64,000 bases of DNA from Halobacillus campisalis (lineage in GTDB: Bacteria; Bacillota; Bacilli; Bacillales; Halobacillaceae). The notes beneath the pieces are model-generated. The model was given only the letters and a program-made list of their open reading frames with translations, ran no database searches and was not told where the DNA came from. Position numbers and translations under genes: made by a program. Positions 40,204 to 49,753 of this stretch are shown piece by piece; the stretch's first letter is position 1; the number at the start of each line of letters is the position of its first letter. The stretch lies in contig NZ_JAPVRC010000007.1 in NCBI RefSeq assembly GCF_030345335.1, positions 173,006 to 237,005 on the forward strand, written 5' to 3'.

Positions 40204-41334
40204 ATGGAAAAGGAAAGTACGTTCAAGAGGCGTCCGAAGAATGTTGGGCCGGGTGCTTTTGTAGCGGCAGCGATTGTTGGACCTGAAACAGTAACTACAG
40301 CTAGTAATGTAGGGGCACAATTCGGCTATGCGCTGATCTGGGCACTAATCTTTTCCGTTATCGCAACCATGTTCCTACAGGAGATGGTTACGAGATTAGG
40401 TGTCATTACTAGAAAATATTTAAGAACCATATTACGAGAGCAATTCTCTCATCCCGTTCTGAAATGGCTGACTATGTTATTAATCATTTCTGCTATTTTC
40501 ATAGGAAGTGCTGCTTATGATGCAGGTAACATTGTGGGCGGCGCGATAGGGTTGTCTTCCATCACTGGGCTTTCTACCCGGACTATGGCCATCATCATCG
40601 GATTGACAGCCGGAGTTCTATTATGGATTGGGAAGTATAAAATCATTGAACGCGTTTTCGTGGGACTGATCCTGACGATGACCCTCAGCTTTGTCATTAC
40701 AGCCATTGTCATCCAGCCGGATATGTCTGCTATTGTGATCACAGGGGTTAGTACCTACGGTTTCGGTCGGATAATGTCATATTTATCGTATCTCTCATTG
40801 GAACAACGATTGTACCCTATACTTTATTCTTACAATCTTCCGTTGTACAGGAGCGATTCAAAGGAGAAGAAGAGTTGAAAGACAGTCGCTTTGACGTTGT
40901 TACTACCATTTCTATCCGGTATCATCTACGTGGCTATCATCATTACGGCTGCTGTCGCTTTCCTTTTAGGCACTGAAATCGAAAATCCCAGTGTCATGGC
41001 CGATCAGTTGAAACCGTTAACTGCTTATGCCACTGCAGGCGCCTTGAAATGAGAAAAGAACCTTCGTTCAGCGAAATTCCGCCTAGTTTGGATAGTGGTG
41101 CTTCTGGTTGGGGTCATTTTTGCAACGCTTGATTATGACCCGATTCAGCTAATTGTTTTTGCTCAATATGCCAATGGATTGATTCTGCCGATTATCGTTT
41201 TATTCCTTATGTTTGCTATGAATAACCGGATTACTCTTAAAGACCACACCAATCCTCTGTGGGTGAACATTGTTGGTGCATTGATTTTCCTTATTACCGT
41301 TACGTTATCACTCATCTCTTTTGGAATCTTTTAA
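40204..41334 (+). pseudogene. Decayed NRAMP-family divalent metal transporter
   Basis: The first 205 residues are a good NRAMP N-terminus (GPGAFVAAAIVGPETVTTASNVGAQFGYAL with the DPGN-like site changed to GPET, then helices). After about 40772 the frame breaks. A second frame continues with 'IGTTIV', 'QERFKGEEELKDSRFDVVTT', an in-frame TGA near 41050, and the final helices in 41095-41334 (PIQLIVFAQYANGLILPIIVLF). So at least one frameshift and one stop are present. The DPGN-motif change is like that of Nramp-related magnesium or non-transporting forms. Upstream GGGAGATAA supports ATG 40204. Confidence 0.8.
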
Positions 41335-41344
41335 TACTGCTCTA

Positions 41345-41687
41345 TCGGGAGGGTTCCAGTGTTATAAACCATCTGTATCGCTGCTTTCAATCGAATGCTA
41401 TGGCCCTATCCAACCAAAATGATATCGAGGTCATCATGGTCGGAGGAACCTTATTTAAACAGTCGATGGTGAATTTAGGTTTAGACACCTTTGAAGCATT
41501 GAATTCTATGAGGGCAGACCTTTACATTATGGGGGTTTATAACTTTGATCTTGAAATAGGAATCAGCATCCTTCGTTCTTCAGAAGCACTCATCAAACGA
41601 AAAATGGCGTCTATTTCTACCGAAGTATTAAGTATGGTGACCAAGATAAATTGGACACGGTTTCTAATCACATTGTCTGTTTTATGA
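41345..41687 (+). pseudogene. Remnant of a DeoR-family regulator (effector domain)
   Basis: Contains AMALSNQNDIEVIMVGGTLFKQSMVNLGLDTFEALNSMRADLYIMGVY at about 41398-41545, the DeoR sugar-phosphate-binding domain, then EALIKRKM. The helix-turn-helix part and the correct C-terminus are missing, and the frame ends in an unrelated tail. It lies just after the decayed NRAMP gene, so both decayed together. Confidence 0.7.
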
Positions 41688-41750
41688 AACACAAGGCATT
41701 ACGCTCATCGATAGCTAATAATCTGATGTGAGGTTTACATGAATGAACCA

Positions 41751-41785
41751 TGAAAAAGCCAGCCTAATTAGGCTGGCTTTTTCAT
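41751..41785 (+). terminator. Bidirectional terminator
   Basis: GAAAAAGCCAGCCTAATTAGGCTGGCTTTTTC is a nearly perfect palindrome with A- and T-runs (given here as its two arms, 41753-41768 and 41769-41784). Confidence 0.85.
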
Positions 41786-41932
41786 CTAATGTTATTTTAC
41801 ATAAATTTCAATACATTTCTAAATTAATAACCCCCTCCTTCTCTTCACAAAATAAAAAAGGGGGACGATTACAGAAGACTTGTTATCGAGATCATCAGGA
41901 TTATCAACTAACGCTCCCAATACGTTAATACT

Positions 41933-42280
41933 CTAATTTACCTTTTCTACTTCAAATTTTAATCTATCTATATCCCAGACATTCTCCTCATAATTTTTGA
42001 TAACTTTCACCTCTATTTTTTGCCCTTCCTCATATTTTTCTGGATTGGAAACTCGTATAGTTTGTGCATCTGGCTTCTTTTCAAATTCATATGACTCTGT
42101 AGAAGATCCTGCATTGCCAATTGTTGTCCATGCTTCGATTTCGATATCCATATCTCCACTTTCTTTGTTAACTTCTGTTATGTCTCCTTGAATAAAAGTT
42201 CCTTCTTGCATGGAACACCCCATCAAAATAATAGGTAAAGATGCAATAATGAAGAACATTTTGCTTTTGCTTTTCGGCAT
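41933..42280 (-). CDS. Lipoprotein, unknown function
   Basis: 115 residues. Lipobox ILMGCS, then an acidic beta-rich domain (IQGDITEVNKESGDMDIEIEAWTTIG) resembling the small OB-like domain of Bacillus lipoproteins. GGGGGTTACC is the ribosome region. Similar in plan to the lipoproteins at 42980 and 43613, all with one small domain. Confidence 0.65.
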   Translation of the reverse strand: MPKSKSKMFFIIASLPIILMGCSMQEGTFIQGDITEVNKESGDMDIEIEAWTTIGNAGSSTESYEFEKKPDAQTIRVSNPEKYEEGQKIEVKVIKNYEENVWDIDRLKFEVEKVN

Positions 42281-42585
42281 TTGGTAACCCCCTTGCGCTT
42301 ATTAAATGCTCCATTGCCGTCACTTAAAAAACTACATTTTAGAGGCTCCCTATTGTTAAATAATCAGGGCGAGTGTTCTTTTAAGAAATCCCCCCGATAC
42401 TTTTAGATTAAATCTTGTGATATTTGCAAATACGCTTCTCTAAGAATGCGAAATGATCGATAATCAAATCCATGCAAAAATAGCTACTGTAACCAATAAT
42501 CATGAAATGTTTGAAAAGCTGCCATTTTAAAGACTTAATCCTACTATTTCGCTCTTCAATGTTTCAGGTTTGCCCCCAACAGCTT

Positions 42586-42738
42586 CTATTTAAAAATCCC
42601 AACAAATAAAAGTACAAGACCGACTATAAAAATAGCAGGAAAAATAAAAAACATTATTATACCTGCGAAGCCATTTCCTACAATAATTGCATAATGTAAG
42701 CCTATCGAAAAAGTTAAAGCTGGTGAAATCGGGATCAT
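42586..42738 (-). CDS. 50-residue membrane protein
   Basis: MIPISPALTFSIGLHYAIIV then GNGFAGIIMFFIFPAIFIVG: two hydrophobic segments ending in K. The ribosome site is weak (GTGAGG, distant), so the start is uncertain. Another frame across the same bases is open but has no hydrophobic pattern. Confidence 0.45.
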   Translation of the reverse strand: MIPISPALTFSIGLHYAIIVGNGFAGIIMFFIFPAIFIVGLVLLFVGIFK

Positions 42739-42979
42739 AATCGCTTAGATCGTAAACCTCACACTTACCAATTATTTCAAATAGAACACTTTTGCACAAT
42801 ACTCGTTTCGTTATAAGGAACCATTTAATGCTATTATCTCGAATTTCACAATACGCCTGTAAACATTAAGAAGAGAGCAATTCTTTTGCTTCGGAATTAC
42901 CCCCGTTACTTTAATTACCATTTATTTTTGAACTTTTTGAACACACAGGAATTTCGAATAAGAATCAACTCTGCTTATC

Positions 42980-43408
42980 TTATTCATTAATGACGATGTT
43001 CCCAACGTACTGAGCAGTTCCACTATCTGAAATAAGGTCTACAACAACGACATACTCCCCTTTTTCTTTTGGGAGAGAGAAATCTTGATCGTTTACCTGC
43101 AATTCAGTCTTGTTATCGTTCTGCCACACCTGAGCGCTTAGTTCCTCGATTGCAAAATCTTGACTATCAAATAATATTGTCACTTGCTCACCAGAACTAA
43201 AGTACAATGGTTTTTGTTCTTTTGCCAATGATAAAATATCTTCTGTTTCTTTTGTGTACTCTTTATCAGAATCCCAGTTTATATTTGCTTCTTCTAATTC
43301 TTTTTGCTCTAGTGAAACACTAGGAGGGGTAAAATCATAACTTTCACCAATACACCCTGATAACAAAAAGACGAAAGAAAGTGTAGCTAACATTAAAATA
43401 CGTTTCAT
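42980..43408 (-). CDS. Lipoprotein, unknown function
   Basis: 142 residues from ATG 43408. Lipobox FLLSGCIG; a Ser/Thr/Glu linker with SLEQKELEEANINW; a beta-sandwich-like C-terminus (AQVWQNDNKTELQVNDQDFSLPKEKGEYVVVVDLIS region). Anchored outside the membrane. Not recognised. Confidence 0.65.
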   Translation of the reverse strand: MKRILMLATLSFVFLLSGCIGESYDFTPPSVSLEQKELEEANINWDSDKEYTKETEDILSLAKEQKPLYFSSGEQVTILFDSQDFAIEELSAQVWQNDNKTELQVNDQDFSLPKEKGEYVVVVDLISDSGTAQYVGNIVINE

Positions 43409-43540
43409 TTTTAAACACACCTGCCTTTATACACTAAACTTAGATAATCTAAGTTTATCATAATTGGGATTTTCCCCCTTTTATTAACATGGATTATGTC
43501 AAATTTAAGTCTTCCACTATCCTGTCAAAAACGTTAAGAA

Positions 43541-43572
43541 GAGGGCAATTCTTCTATTTTAGAATTGCCCTC
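43541..43572 (-). terminator. Terminator of the lipoprotein gene at 43613
   Basis: GAGGGCAATTCT pairs with AGAATTGCCCTC over an 8-base loop; minus strand continues TTCTTAACG. A member of the 3' repeat family described for 42-63.5 kb. Confidence 0.7.
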
Positions 43573-43612
43573 AGTTCAGGAAAACTTGAAACTGAGATTC
43601 TCGCTATTTGGT

Positions 43613-43969
43613 TTACTCTTTTTCTACAATAACTTTGCTCACTATCCTATTGTCGATTTCGTTATCTTGCCCTTTGTCAATCACCCATAAATGCACAATT
43701 GAATGCTCAGTTTGGTTTACAAATTTATCTAAATCCTTGAAAGCTTCCACTTCTCCACTGAACTTAGTCTTATCGTCGATCAGAATTTCATATGTTGGAT
43801 AAGATGCTTCTGGGTCTACATCATCTTCGCCTACGATGATACTATTTTCTTTTACTTCATTAATTGAACCTTGGAAATCAGCATTATTAACATTATCATC
43901 TTCACGTCCGCAAGCTACTATTAACAGCAATAATAATATGGATATACTCCCCAATAATTTCTTTTGCAT
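43613..43969 (-). CDS. Lipoprotein, DUF3221-like
   Basis: 118 residues from ATG 43969 with AGGGTG upstream. Lipobox LLLIVACGRE, then a small beta domain with FQGSINEVKENSIIVGEDDVDPEASYPTYEILIDDKTKF, of the kind annotated as DUF3221 in Bacillus. The function is unknown. The same small-lipoprotein plan is found at 41933 and 42980, which may be distant paralogues. Confidence 0.65.
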   Translation of the reverse strand: MQKKLLGSISILLLLLIVACGREDDNVNNADFQGSINEVKENSIIVGEDDVDPEASYPTYEILIDDKTKFSGEVEAFKDLDKFVNQTEHSIVHLWVIDKGQDNEIDNRIVSKVIVEKE

Positions 43970-44055
43970 ATTATGCACCCTAGCATCTCCTCTCCAGGTT
44001 ACTCTATTGAATAATAGCCCCCGATAGCGAAATAAGACAATAACCTTTTACTAAG

Positions 44056-44092
44056 CAAAAAAAAAGGCTGCCCATTAGGACAGCCTGCCTCC
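44056..44092 (-). terminator. Terminator of the peroxiredoxin gene
   Basis: On the minus strand AGGCTGTCC pairs with GGGCAGCCT, then a nine-T run. Confidence 0.88.
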
Positions 44093-44096
44093 CTGG

Positions 44097-44753
44097 TTAT
44101 ACATCTTTTTTAGAAATATACCAGTCGATATATTCAATGCCTTCTTCCTCAGCACGTTTAGCTGCTTCTTCTTGGGATTTCGGTGGTGAAACAACTGCTT
44201 TGTCACCTTCCTGCCAATCAGCAGGAGTGGATACGCCGTGTTCATCCGTCGTTTGTAAAGCTTTCACCAGACGGAGGATTTCCTGCATGTTTCTTCCGGT
44301 TGTCAGTGGATAATAGATGATAGACCGGATTTTCTGTTTATCGTCAATAACAAATACAGCGCGGCTTGTTTCTACCTGACTTTCACCTGGCATAATCATC
44401 CCGTATTTCATAGCCACTTGTTTATCAAGATCAGCAATAACTGGAAATTCTATGTTCGTATTAAAGTTTTCTTCGATACTTCTAATCCAGGCAATATGAG
44501 ATGGGACACTATCAACGCTTAATCCAAGCAGTTCTGTGTTCATTTCTTTTAATTCAGGGTAGATTTCCTGAAGCCCGACAAACTCTGTCGTGCATACCGG
44601 GGTAAAATCTGATGGATGAGAAAATAGCACAAGCCACTTGCCTTTATAATCTTCCAACGAGATGTTTCCTTGACTGGTAGCCGCATTAAAAGTTGGTGCG
44701 TCATCTCCGATTCTTGGCATTTGTACTTGGTGATTCATTTCTGTTTGTTCCAT
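44097..44753 (-). CDS. Peroxiredoxin, 1-Cys / Prx6 type
   Basis: 218 residues from ATG 44753 (AAAAGGAGG upstream). AhpC/TSA domain with the peroxidatic Cys in FTPVCTTEFVGLQ (near 50) and the long C-terminal domain of the Prx6 subgroup (STPADWQEGDKAVVSPP). It reduces peroxides in the cytoplasm with a thiol donor. No second conserved Cys is seen, so it is a 1-Cys form. Two inverted repeats lie in its promoter region. Confidence 0.93.
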   Translation of the reverse strand: MEQTEMNHQVQMPRIGDDAPTFNAATSQGNISLEDYKGKWLVLFSHPSDFTPVCTTEFVGLQEIYPELKEMNTELLGLSVDSVPSHIAWIRSIEENFNTNIEFPVIADLDKQVAMKYGMIMPGESQVETSRAVFVIDDKQKIRSIIYYPLTTGRNMQEILRLVKALQTTDEHGVSTPADWQEGDKAVVSPPKSQEEAAKRAEEEGIEYIDWYISKKDV

Positions 44754-44773
44754 TTTTCTACCTCCTTTTAAAA

Positions 44774-44816
44774 TATAAACCCTCTTGGGTATATGTACCA
44801 CCAGACCCGGGGTGGT
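44774..44816 (-). promoter_or_regulatory. Inverted repeats upstream of the peroxiredoxin gene
   Basis: Minus strand TATACCCAAGAGGGTTTATA (44774-44793) resembles CsoR/CstR-type operators. ACCACC (44797-44802) and GGTGGT (44811-44816) form a second inverted repeat. Neither is a PerR box. Role inferred only. Confidence 0.4.
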
Positions 44817-44964
44817 TAATCATGGAATTTAGATAGTGGTACAAAAGACTTAATCACTGTTCAAGGTGCTCGGTTTTCGAAGGATTAAATTCTAAATAAT
44901 CTCATGTGCACCCCTTCCTTTCCATATAGTAGTAAAAAGATTAACATGTTTAGGAGGTCCTCCC

Positions 44965-45006
44965 ATGGATGTAAACGTGAGAAGGGGGGACACGTTCTGG
45001 TACTAA
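44965..45006 (+). pseudogene. Start of a LysM-type gene, cut off after 13 codons
   Basis: MDVNVRRGDTFWY then TAA. AGGAGG precedes it. The words VNVRRGDTFWY are the typical start of LysM cell-wall proteins and M14-type peptidases. Nothing homologous follows, so only the 5' end remains. Confidence 0.45.
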
Positions 45007-45152
45007 GATAACCCACTAAATACCAGCACAGTCATTAGATACATCTCCTTTTTGAGTAATTCTATTTAAGATTATTTATTTATTCAGTGTAATTTTCCGC
45101 CGAATGGATTGTTAGAGTATTCTATAATGCGAAATTCCCTCTAAGATAACCC

Positions 45153-45347
45153 TCACGAGTGTTTGTTTTCTACAATTTTAGATAACCCAGTAAGAAGCAA
45201 CCCAATAGTAGCAATCATATAAGAAAAAAGATTACTGCCATTTAATTCATTATCCATAATAGCTAAAGCTAGGCCTCCAGCTGTAAACATTAAGAATCCC
45301 AACCAAAATATTTTTCTATGTATCTTACTACACCTCCAGCAAGGCAA
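45153..45347 (-). CDS. Small membrane protein, start uncertain
   Basis: Up to 64 residues with two membrane segments (WLGFLMFTAGGLALAIM and FSYMIATIGLLLTGL). GGAGGTG lies inside the frame, and the codon a few bases later is ATA, not ATG (bases about 45325). Either TTG 45347 is the start, or the ATG was lost by a single change to ATA. Confidence 0.5.
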   Translation of the reverse strand: MPCWRCSKIHRKIFWLGFLMFTAGGLALAIMDNELNGSNLFSYMIATIGLLLTGLSKIVENKHS

Positions 45348-45469
45348 TCGCAGATCACCTTGTTTAAGTAAAGCCCCATATTCTGTAAGACTCAGTTTCG
45401 AGATAAAAAATTAAAATAAAGACATAGGAACCAGATGGAAGAGTTCCTATGCTCTACAGAAAATACTTA

Positions 45470-47416
45470 CTATAAGTGTACTTGGATATTATTTATATCA
45501 AGTAAACCTTTATTAGCTATAGACTGTTTAATACCTGTAACAAATTCACCTAATTCCATTTCTTTCGTTGCTTTATTCCCATAGGACCTAACGTTTACAT
45601 ATCCTTTTTCAACTTCCTTGTCTCCTAGCACAAGAATAAAGGGTGTTTTGTTTATTTGAGCTCCCCTAATCTTGTACCCTAACTTTTCCTCTCTACTGTC
45701 CTTTTCCACTCTAATTCCCTCTTGTTTTAACCGATTCATTACTTGATCCGAATATTCTTTATGAACTTCGTTTGATACAGGGAGTACCTTCACTTGAATA
45801 GGCGCTAACCATGTAGGAAATGCTCCTCCGTAATGCTCAATGAGTATGCCTAAAAAGCGATCAATGGATCCAAACACAGCCCGGTGAATAACCACTGGAC
45901 GAACTTTTTCATTATGTTCATTGATATATTCCAGATCGAATTTTTCCGGCATTTGAAAATCAAGCTGGACAGTTGCACATTGATGACTCCTATTCAAGGC
46001 ATCTTTTATATGGATATCAATCTTAGGCCCGTAAAAAGCACCGTCCCCCTCATTCAATCTAAAATCGTAACCTAGTTTCTCTAATACATTTTTAAGTGCG
46101 CCTTCAGCTTGATCCCACAGGCGTGTGTCACCCATAGATTTTTCAGGACGAGTAGATAGCTCAATCTCATAATTGAAACCAAAAGTTCGATAAACATCAT
46201 CAATCAACCGCAAGGCTGAAGTGATCTCTTCTTCTATCTGATTGGGTGTGACAAAGATATGAGCATCGTCTTGACAAAAGGAACGAACCCTCAGTAATCC
46301 GTTTAATGCTCCACTGAATTCATGACGGTGAACTTGACCGAATTCAGCCATACGAATAGGAAGGTCTCTATAGGAGCGCAAACGGTCCTTAAAAATAAGC
46401 ATGTGACCTGGGCAATTCATTGGTTTAAGAGCGAAATGCTGCTGGTCAACTTCAGAGAAATACATATTGTCTTTATAATGATTCCAGTGTCCCGATTGTT
46501 CCCACAACCTCTGATTCATCATTAGTGGAGTCTTCACTTCTTTGTAATTAAACGATTCTTGCAAACTTCTAAGGAACGCTTCCAACTCATTTCTTATCAC
46601 TTGACCATTACTTAAATAGAATGGCATCCCTGGAGCTTCATCTGAGAACATAAACAATTCAAGTTGCTTTCCCAATTTACGATGATCTCTCTTTTTGGCT
46701 TCTTCCAAAAAATAAAAGTATTCATTTAGTTCTTTTTCGGATGGAAAAGCTACGCCATATATTCGTTGTAACATCTCATTATCACTATTCCCCAGCCAAT
46801 AAGCCCCCGAGATATTTGTTAAGGAAAAAGCTTTAAGAAATTTAGTTGACGGTAAATGGGGGCCTCTGCATAGATCTATAAATTCCCCTTGTTTGTAGAT
46901 GGAGACATCTTCTTCTGGAGGAATTTTCTTTAATAGCTCCAGCTTTAAATGATCATTCGAAAAAATGCTTTCAGCTTCATCTCTAGATATTAACTCACGT
47001 CTAATTAACAAGTTCTCAGCTACAATGTTATTCATTTCTTTTTCAATTTTAGATAGATCATCTTTAGATATACTTTGATCCGTATCAATATCATAGTAAA
47101 AACCATTCTCCACCACAGGACCCGCACCTAGATTCACTCTTCCGAAAAGTCGCTTAACGGCCTGAGCCATAATATGCGTTGCGGTATGTCTCATCACCTC
47201 TAATCCCTCTGGAGAATTAAGTGGAAATAATTCAATCTCAGCGTTAGAGTTGATAGGTCTCTGCATATCATATAAGATTCCATTGACCCTCCCAATTACT
47301 GACTTTTTCTTGAGACTGGGACTTATAGATTGGGCAACATCTTCCAATGTATTCCCTTTTAAGTAAGATTTTTTGCTGCCATCTGGAAACGAAATTACCA
47401 TTTTTTTATGACTCAT
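45470..47416 (-). CDS. thrS: Threonyl-tRNA synthetase
   Basis: 648 residues from ATG 47416 (AAGGATGTG upstream). Order: TGS domain (about 1-62), editing/SAD domain with HTATHIMAQAV (near 74) and GFYYDID, class II catalytic core with motif 2 and MNCPGHMLIFK (near 335), and the anticodon-binding domain (about 540-648). It charges tRNA-Thr. The two T-box leaders, rather than one, match the starvation-induced second enzyme ThrZ of B. subtilis more than housekeeping ThrS; from the window alone one cannot say whether another copy exists. Confidence 0.95.
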   Translation of the reverse strand: MSHKKMVISFPDGSKKSYLKGNTLEDVAQSISPSLKKKSVIGRVNGILYDMQRPINSNAEIELFPLNSPEGLEVMRHTATHIMAQAVKRLFGRVNLGAGPVVENGFYYDIDTDQSISKDDLSKIEKEMNNIVAENLLIRRELISRDEAESIFSNDHLKLELLKKIPPEEDVSIYKQGEFIDLCRGPHLPSTKFLKAFSLTNISGAYWLGNSDNEMLQRIYGVAFPSEKELNEYFYFLEEAKKRDHRKLGKQLELFMFSDEAPGMPFYLSNGQVIRNELEAFLRSLQESFNYKEVKTPLMMNQRLWEQSGHWNHYKDNMYFSEVDQQHFALKPMNCPGHMLIFKDRLRSYRDLPIRMAEFGQVHRHEFSGALNGLLRVRSFCQDDAHIFVTPNQIEEEITSALRLIDDVYRTFGFNYEIELSTRPEKSMGDTRLWDQAEGALKNVLEKLGYDFRLNEGDGAFYGPKIDIHIKDALNRSHQCATVQLDFQMPEKFDLEYINEHNEKVRPVVIHRAVFGSIDRFLGILIEHYGGAFPTWLAPIQVKVLPVSNEVHKEYSDQVMNRLKQEGIRVEKDSREEKLGYKIRGAQINKTPFILVLGDKEVEKGYVNVRSYGNKATKEMELGEFVTGIKQSIANKGLLDINNIQVHL

Positions 47417-47439
47417 ACATACACATCCTTTTATATAAT

Positions 47440-47690
47440 AAAAAAACCACACTCATCCCTCTTTACAAGGGACGAGTATGGTTTTACCCGCGGTTCCACC
47501 CAATTTCCCACTACCTTTTAAAGTAATGACTTTGGTTTGCTGTATCGTAGCACTACGGCATGAACTACTCATCTTTCGCCCAGGCAGCTCCAAGGTGGTA
47601 AGCTATTACGCTGCGTTAGGAAGATTGCACCATTCCTTCCCTCTCTGGTAACCGGTCCTAATAGCTCTTGTCCTCTTCATGACTATAACT
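47440..47690 (-). ncRNA. T-box riboswitch, leader-proximal copy (threonine)
   Basis: Contains the T-box sequence GGGTGGAACCGCGG (plus-strand CCGCGGTTCCACCC near 47490-47503), a stem I with conserved GGTTACCAGAGAGGGAAG, and an ACC triplet in 'TTACCACCTTGG' that fits a Thr specifier. A terminator follows: stem CCATACTCGTCCCT / AGGGATGAGTGTGG and T-run (47440-47485). Uncharged tRNA-Thr would stabilise the antiterminator. Confidence 0.92.
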
Positions 47691-47699
47691 TTATTCAAT

Positions 47700-47945
47700 T
47701 AAAAAACACCCGTCCCTAAAAAAAGGGACGAGTGTTGTACTCGTGGTTCCACCCAACTTCCCATTACATTTATAAAGTAATGGCTTCGGTTTGCTGTATC
47801 GTAGCACTACGGCATGAACTACTCATCTTTCGTCCATACAGCTCCAAGGTGGTAAGTTATTACGCTGCGTTAGGAAGTTCTCACCTTTTCTTCCCTCTCT
47901 GGTAACCGATCCTAATAACTCTTGTCCTTTTCATCGCAATTCATT
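47700..47945 (-). ncRNA. T-box riboswitch, leader-distal copy (threonine)
   Basis: Nearly the same sequence as the proximal leader across stem I (GGTTACCAGAGAGGGAAG, TTACCACCTTGG) and the T-box (GGGTGGAACCACGAG, plus-strand 47738-47752). Its own terminator is stem ACACTCGTCCCT / AGGGACGGGTGT and T-run at about 47700-47735. Tandem copy of the same unit. Confidence 0.92.
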
Positions 47946-47958
47946 TTAAATTTATTTT

Positions 47959-47987
47959 ACTATATATTTTTTGCCAAATATAGTCAA
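47959..47987 (-). promoter_or_regulatory. Sigma-A promoter of the thrS transcript
   Basis: Minus strand: -35 TTGACT (47987-47982), 17-bp spacer, -10 TATAGT (47964-47959), leading into the distal T-box. Confidence 0.8.
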
Positions 47988-48051
47988 TACAATACGAGAA
48001 ATTTATTAGGAGATTATTTAAGATAAGCCCCCTTTTCTATAAGACTCAGCT

Positions 48052-48321
48052 TCAAGATATCTTCTTTTGTTGTATGTAAATAGATATAGCCGAATTTAGG
48101 TTAGCCAATATCGATATAATACCCATGCCTAATAATGTGAACCTAATTTCTACACTGACTGTATCAAGGAATAAAACAATTATTGATATACAGCTGGCCG
48201 TAAGAAATGCAATAAGAATTTGTACTTGATAATTTTTTTTGAACTGTTTTCTTGAACTCAAATTTGGAATTTTTAACATTATAAAAAACAATGCAGAGAG
48301 TAAGAGTATAGCAATAATCAA
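48052..48321 (-). CDS. Small membrane protein
   Basis: 89 residues from TTG 48321, seven bases after GGAGG. Three hydrophobic segments with a basic loop SSRKQFKKNY. Not recognised. Repeat copy 48025-48060 touches its 3' end. Confidence 0.65.
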   Translation of the reverse strand: MIIAILLLSALFFIMLKIPNLSSRKQFKKNYQVQILIAFLTASCISIIVLFLDTVSVEIRFTLLGMGIISILANLNSAISIYIQQKKIS

Positions 48322-48512
48322 AGATTTACCTCCTTCACCTAAAAACTTAGTTTTGAGATTTTATTTTCTTCAACTAAAGCCCCCGTTTCTGGAACTTAAT
48401 TTCGAGATAATTTGTCTTTACGTAGCTCAAGATTATCAACTGATTTTTAATGAAATTCTTTTTTTGCAGTAAAACACTCCGTTTGTTGAAGAATCGAAAA
48501 GGTGGAGGTTCT

Positions 48513-48686
48513 TTATGATTTGTCTCTGCGCCGAAAGTTACCTGTTATAGGAAACGCAAAACCACCTACCATTACCCCTATCACAAGTCCCCATCTTATT
48601 TCACCGTATATAAAGTATTCGAAGAGAATAGCAGCGACTGCATAAGCAAGGGCAGATTTAATACCATCTTTAATCCTACTGTTCAT
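48513..48686 (-). CDS. 57-residue membrane protein
   Basis: MNSRIKDGIKSALAYAVAAILF..., two hydrophobic segments, and a basic tail FRRRDKS. GGAGGAG precedes the ATG by nine bases. Small size but a good ribosome site and codon pattern. Not recognised. Confidence 0.6.
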   Translation of the reverse strand: MNSRIKDGIKSALAYAVAAILFEYFIYGEIRWGLVIGVMVGGFAFPITGNFRRRDKS

Positions 48687-48844
48687 TATGCAATTCTCCT
48701 CCTACTGCTTAAACCTATATTTAATGACATATCCTTGTTATTTTTGTTTTTGAACACTTTGAAGTCTTACAGAATAGCCCCCGTTACCGGAAAACTCAGT
48801 TTCAAGATATTTTCATTACCTTAAGAGATGCTCGAGTCTTTCAA

Positions 48845-49668
48845 TCAAACGATAAATTTAGTGAACCAAGCAATGTATTTAGCTCCCGGTATAAATAAGA
48901 GTTGTGCCAATAGAGTACCAAGAAGCCTTGAGCTTACCATCATCAAAGAAACATTCCTTAATTTAAGATAGTCACCTCTTTTATTTATCACATCGTCAGC
49001 CATTACTGAGATTTTAGGATCCACAAACACCACCAATAAGATAGTAGCTATTCCATTTATCAACCCCGAGGCCATAATAGCAGTAGAAGCTCTCTCTGGC
49101 GCTAATAGTGCTGCATATAAAGCAGACAAAACGCCTATAGTATATATTGAAGTTACAACCATATTTATTAAAAATAACCTTTTTGGAATATGAGCTAGTG
49201 AGAACCCTGTTAGATCATTTCTACTTGGAAAGTGCAGTTGATTCAAGCCTCTTTTAATATACTCTAGTGAGATAGTGAGAATATTGTCTTAAACAATGAA
49301 GGAATGGACCCTCCTTGTTTAGAAAGATGAATGATGGATCGTGAAAATAACGCTACAAATGTTGGTAATAAAATGACACCTACTAATGTCCCTAGAGTGG
49401 AAGCTCCTATTATGATCCTATATTGAGATTCGACAAACTCTAAAGTATTTGAGCTTGGGGCAGTATCCACCAAACTTCCAGTAAAAGGCTGCTGCATCAT
49501 GTTAGCCATTCTTGATACAATAACCATCAAATTAAAGAGAGATAAAGCAGATGCAATTAGCCCTACTCTTGCCCCAGAGAGTCGTACAGCGTATGCAAGT
49601 GTTTCTATTGTATGTATTACTAAAATAAATAGAGATATGTATATTACTTTATCCGTAAGAAACTCCAA
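48845..49668 (-). pseudogene. amj: Alternative lipid II flippase Amj, frameshifted
   Basis: The first part (TTG 49668 to TAG 49264) reads LEFLTDKVIYISLFILVIHTIETLAYAVRLSGARVGLIASALSLFNLMVIVSRMANMMQQPFTGSL, given here by its key words HTIETLAYA, GARVGLIASALSLFN, SRMANMMQQPFTG, the Amj (YdaH) signature. The rest (to 48845) is in another frame: VVTSIYTIGVLSALYAA, ...RLLGTLLAQ. Amj is an alternative to MurJ for moving lipid II. The break is at 49258-49275, where CTCACTAT is directly followed by CTCACTAG; an 8-base tandem duplication would shift the frame by two. Gene length agrees with Amj (about 270 residues) when joined. Confidence 0.88.
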
Positions 49669-49753
49669 GAAAAAACCTCTATTCCTACTCAATTATTGTC
49701 ATAGGAATTTTAACATAATTTGGTTATATTTTGGATTCGTAAGTCTACTTGTT

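Noticed and set aside
42590..42799. 69-residue Cys/Phe-rich frame
   Set aside because: Another frame on the same strand gives a clear two-helix membrane protein; this one looks like its shadow.
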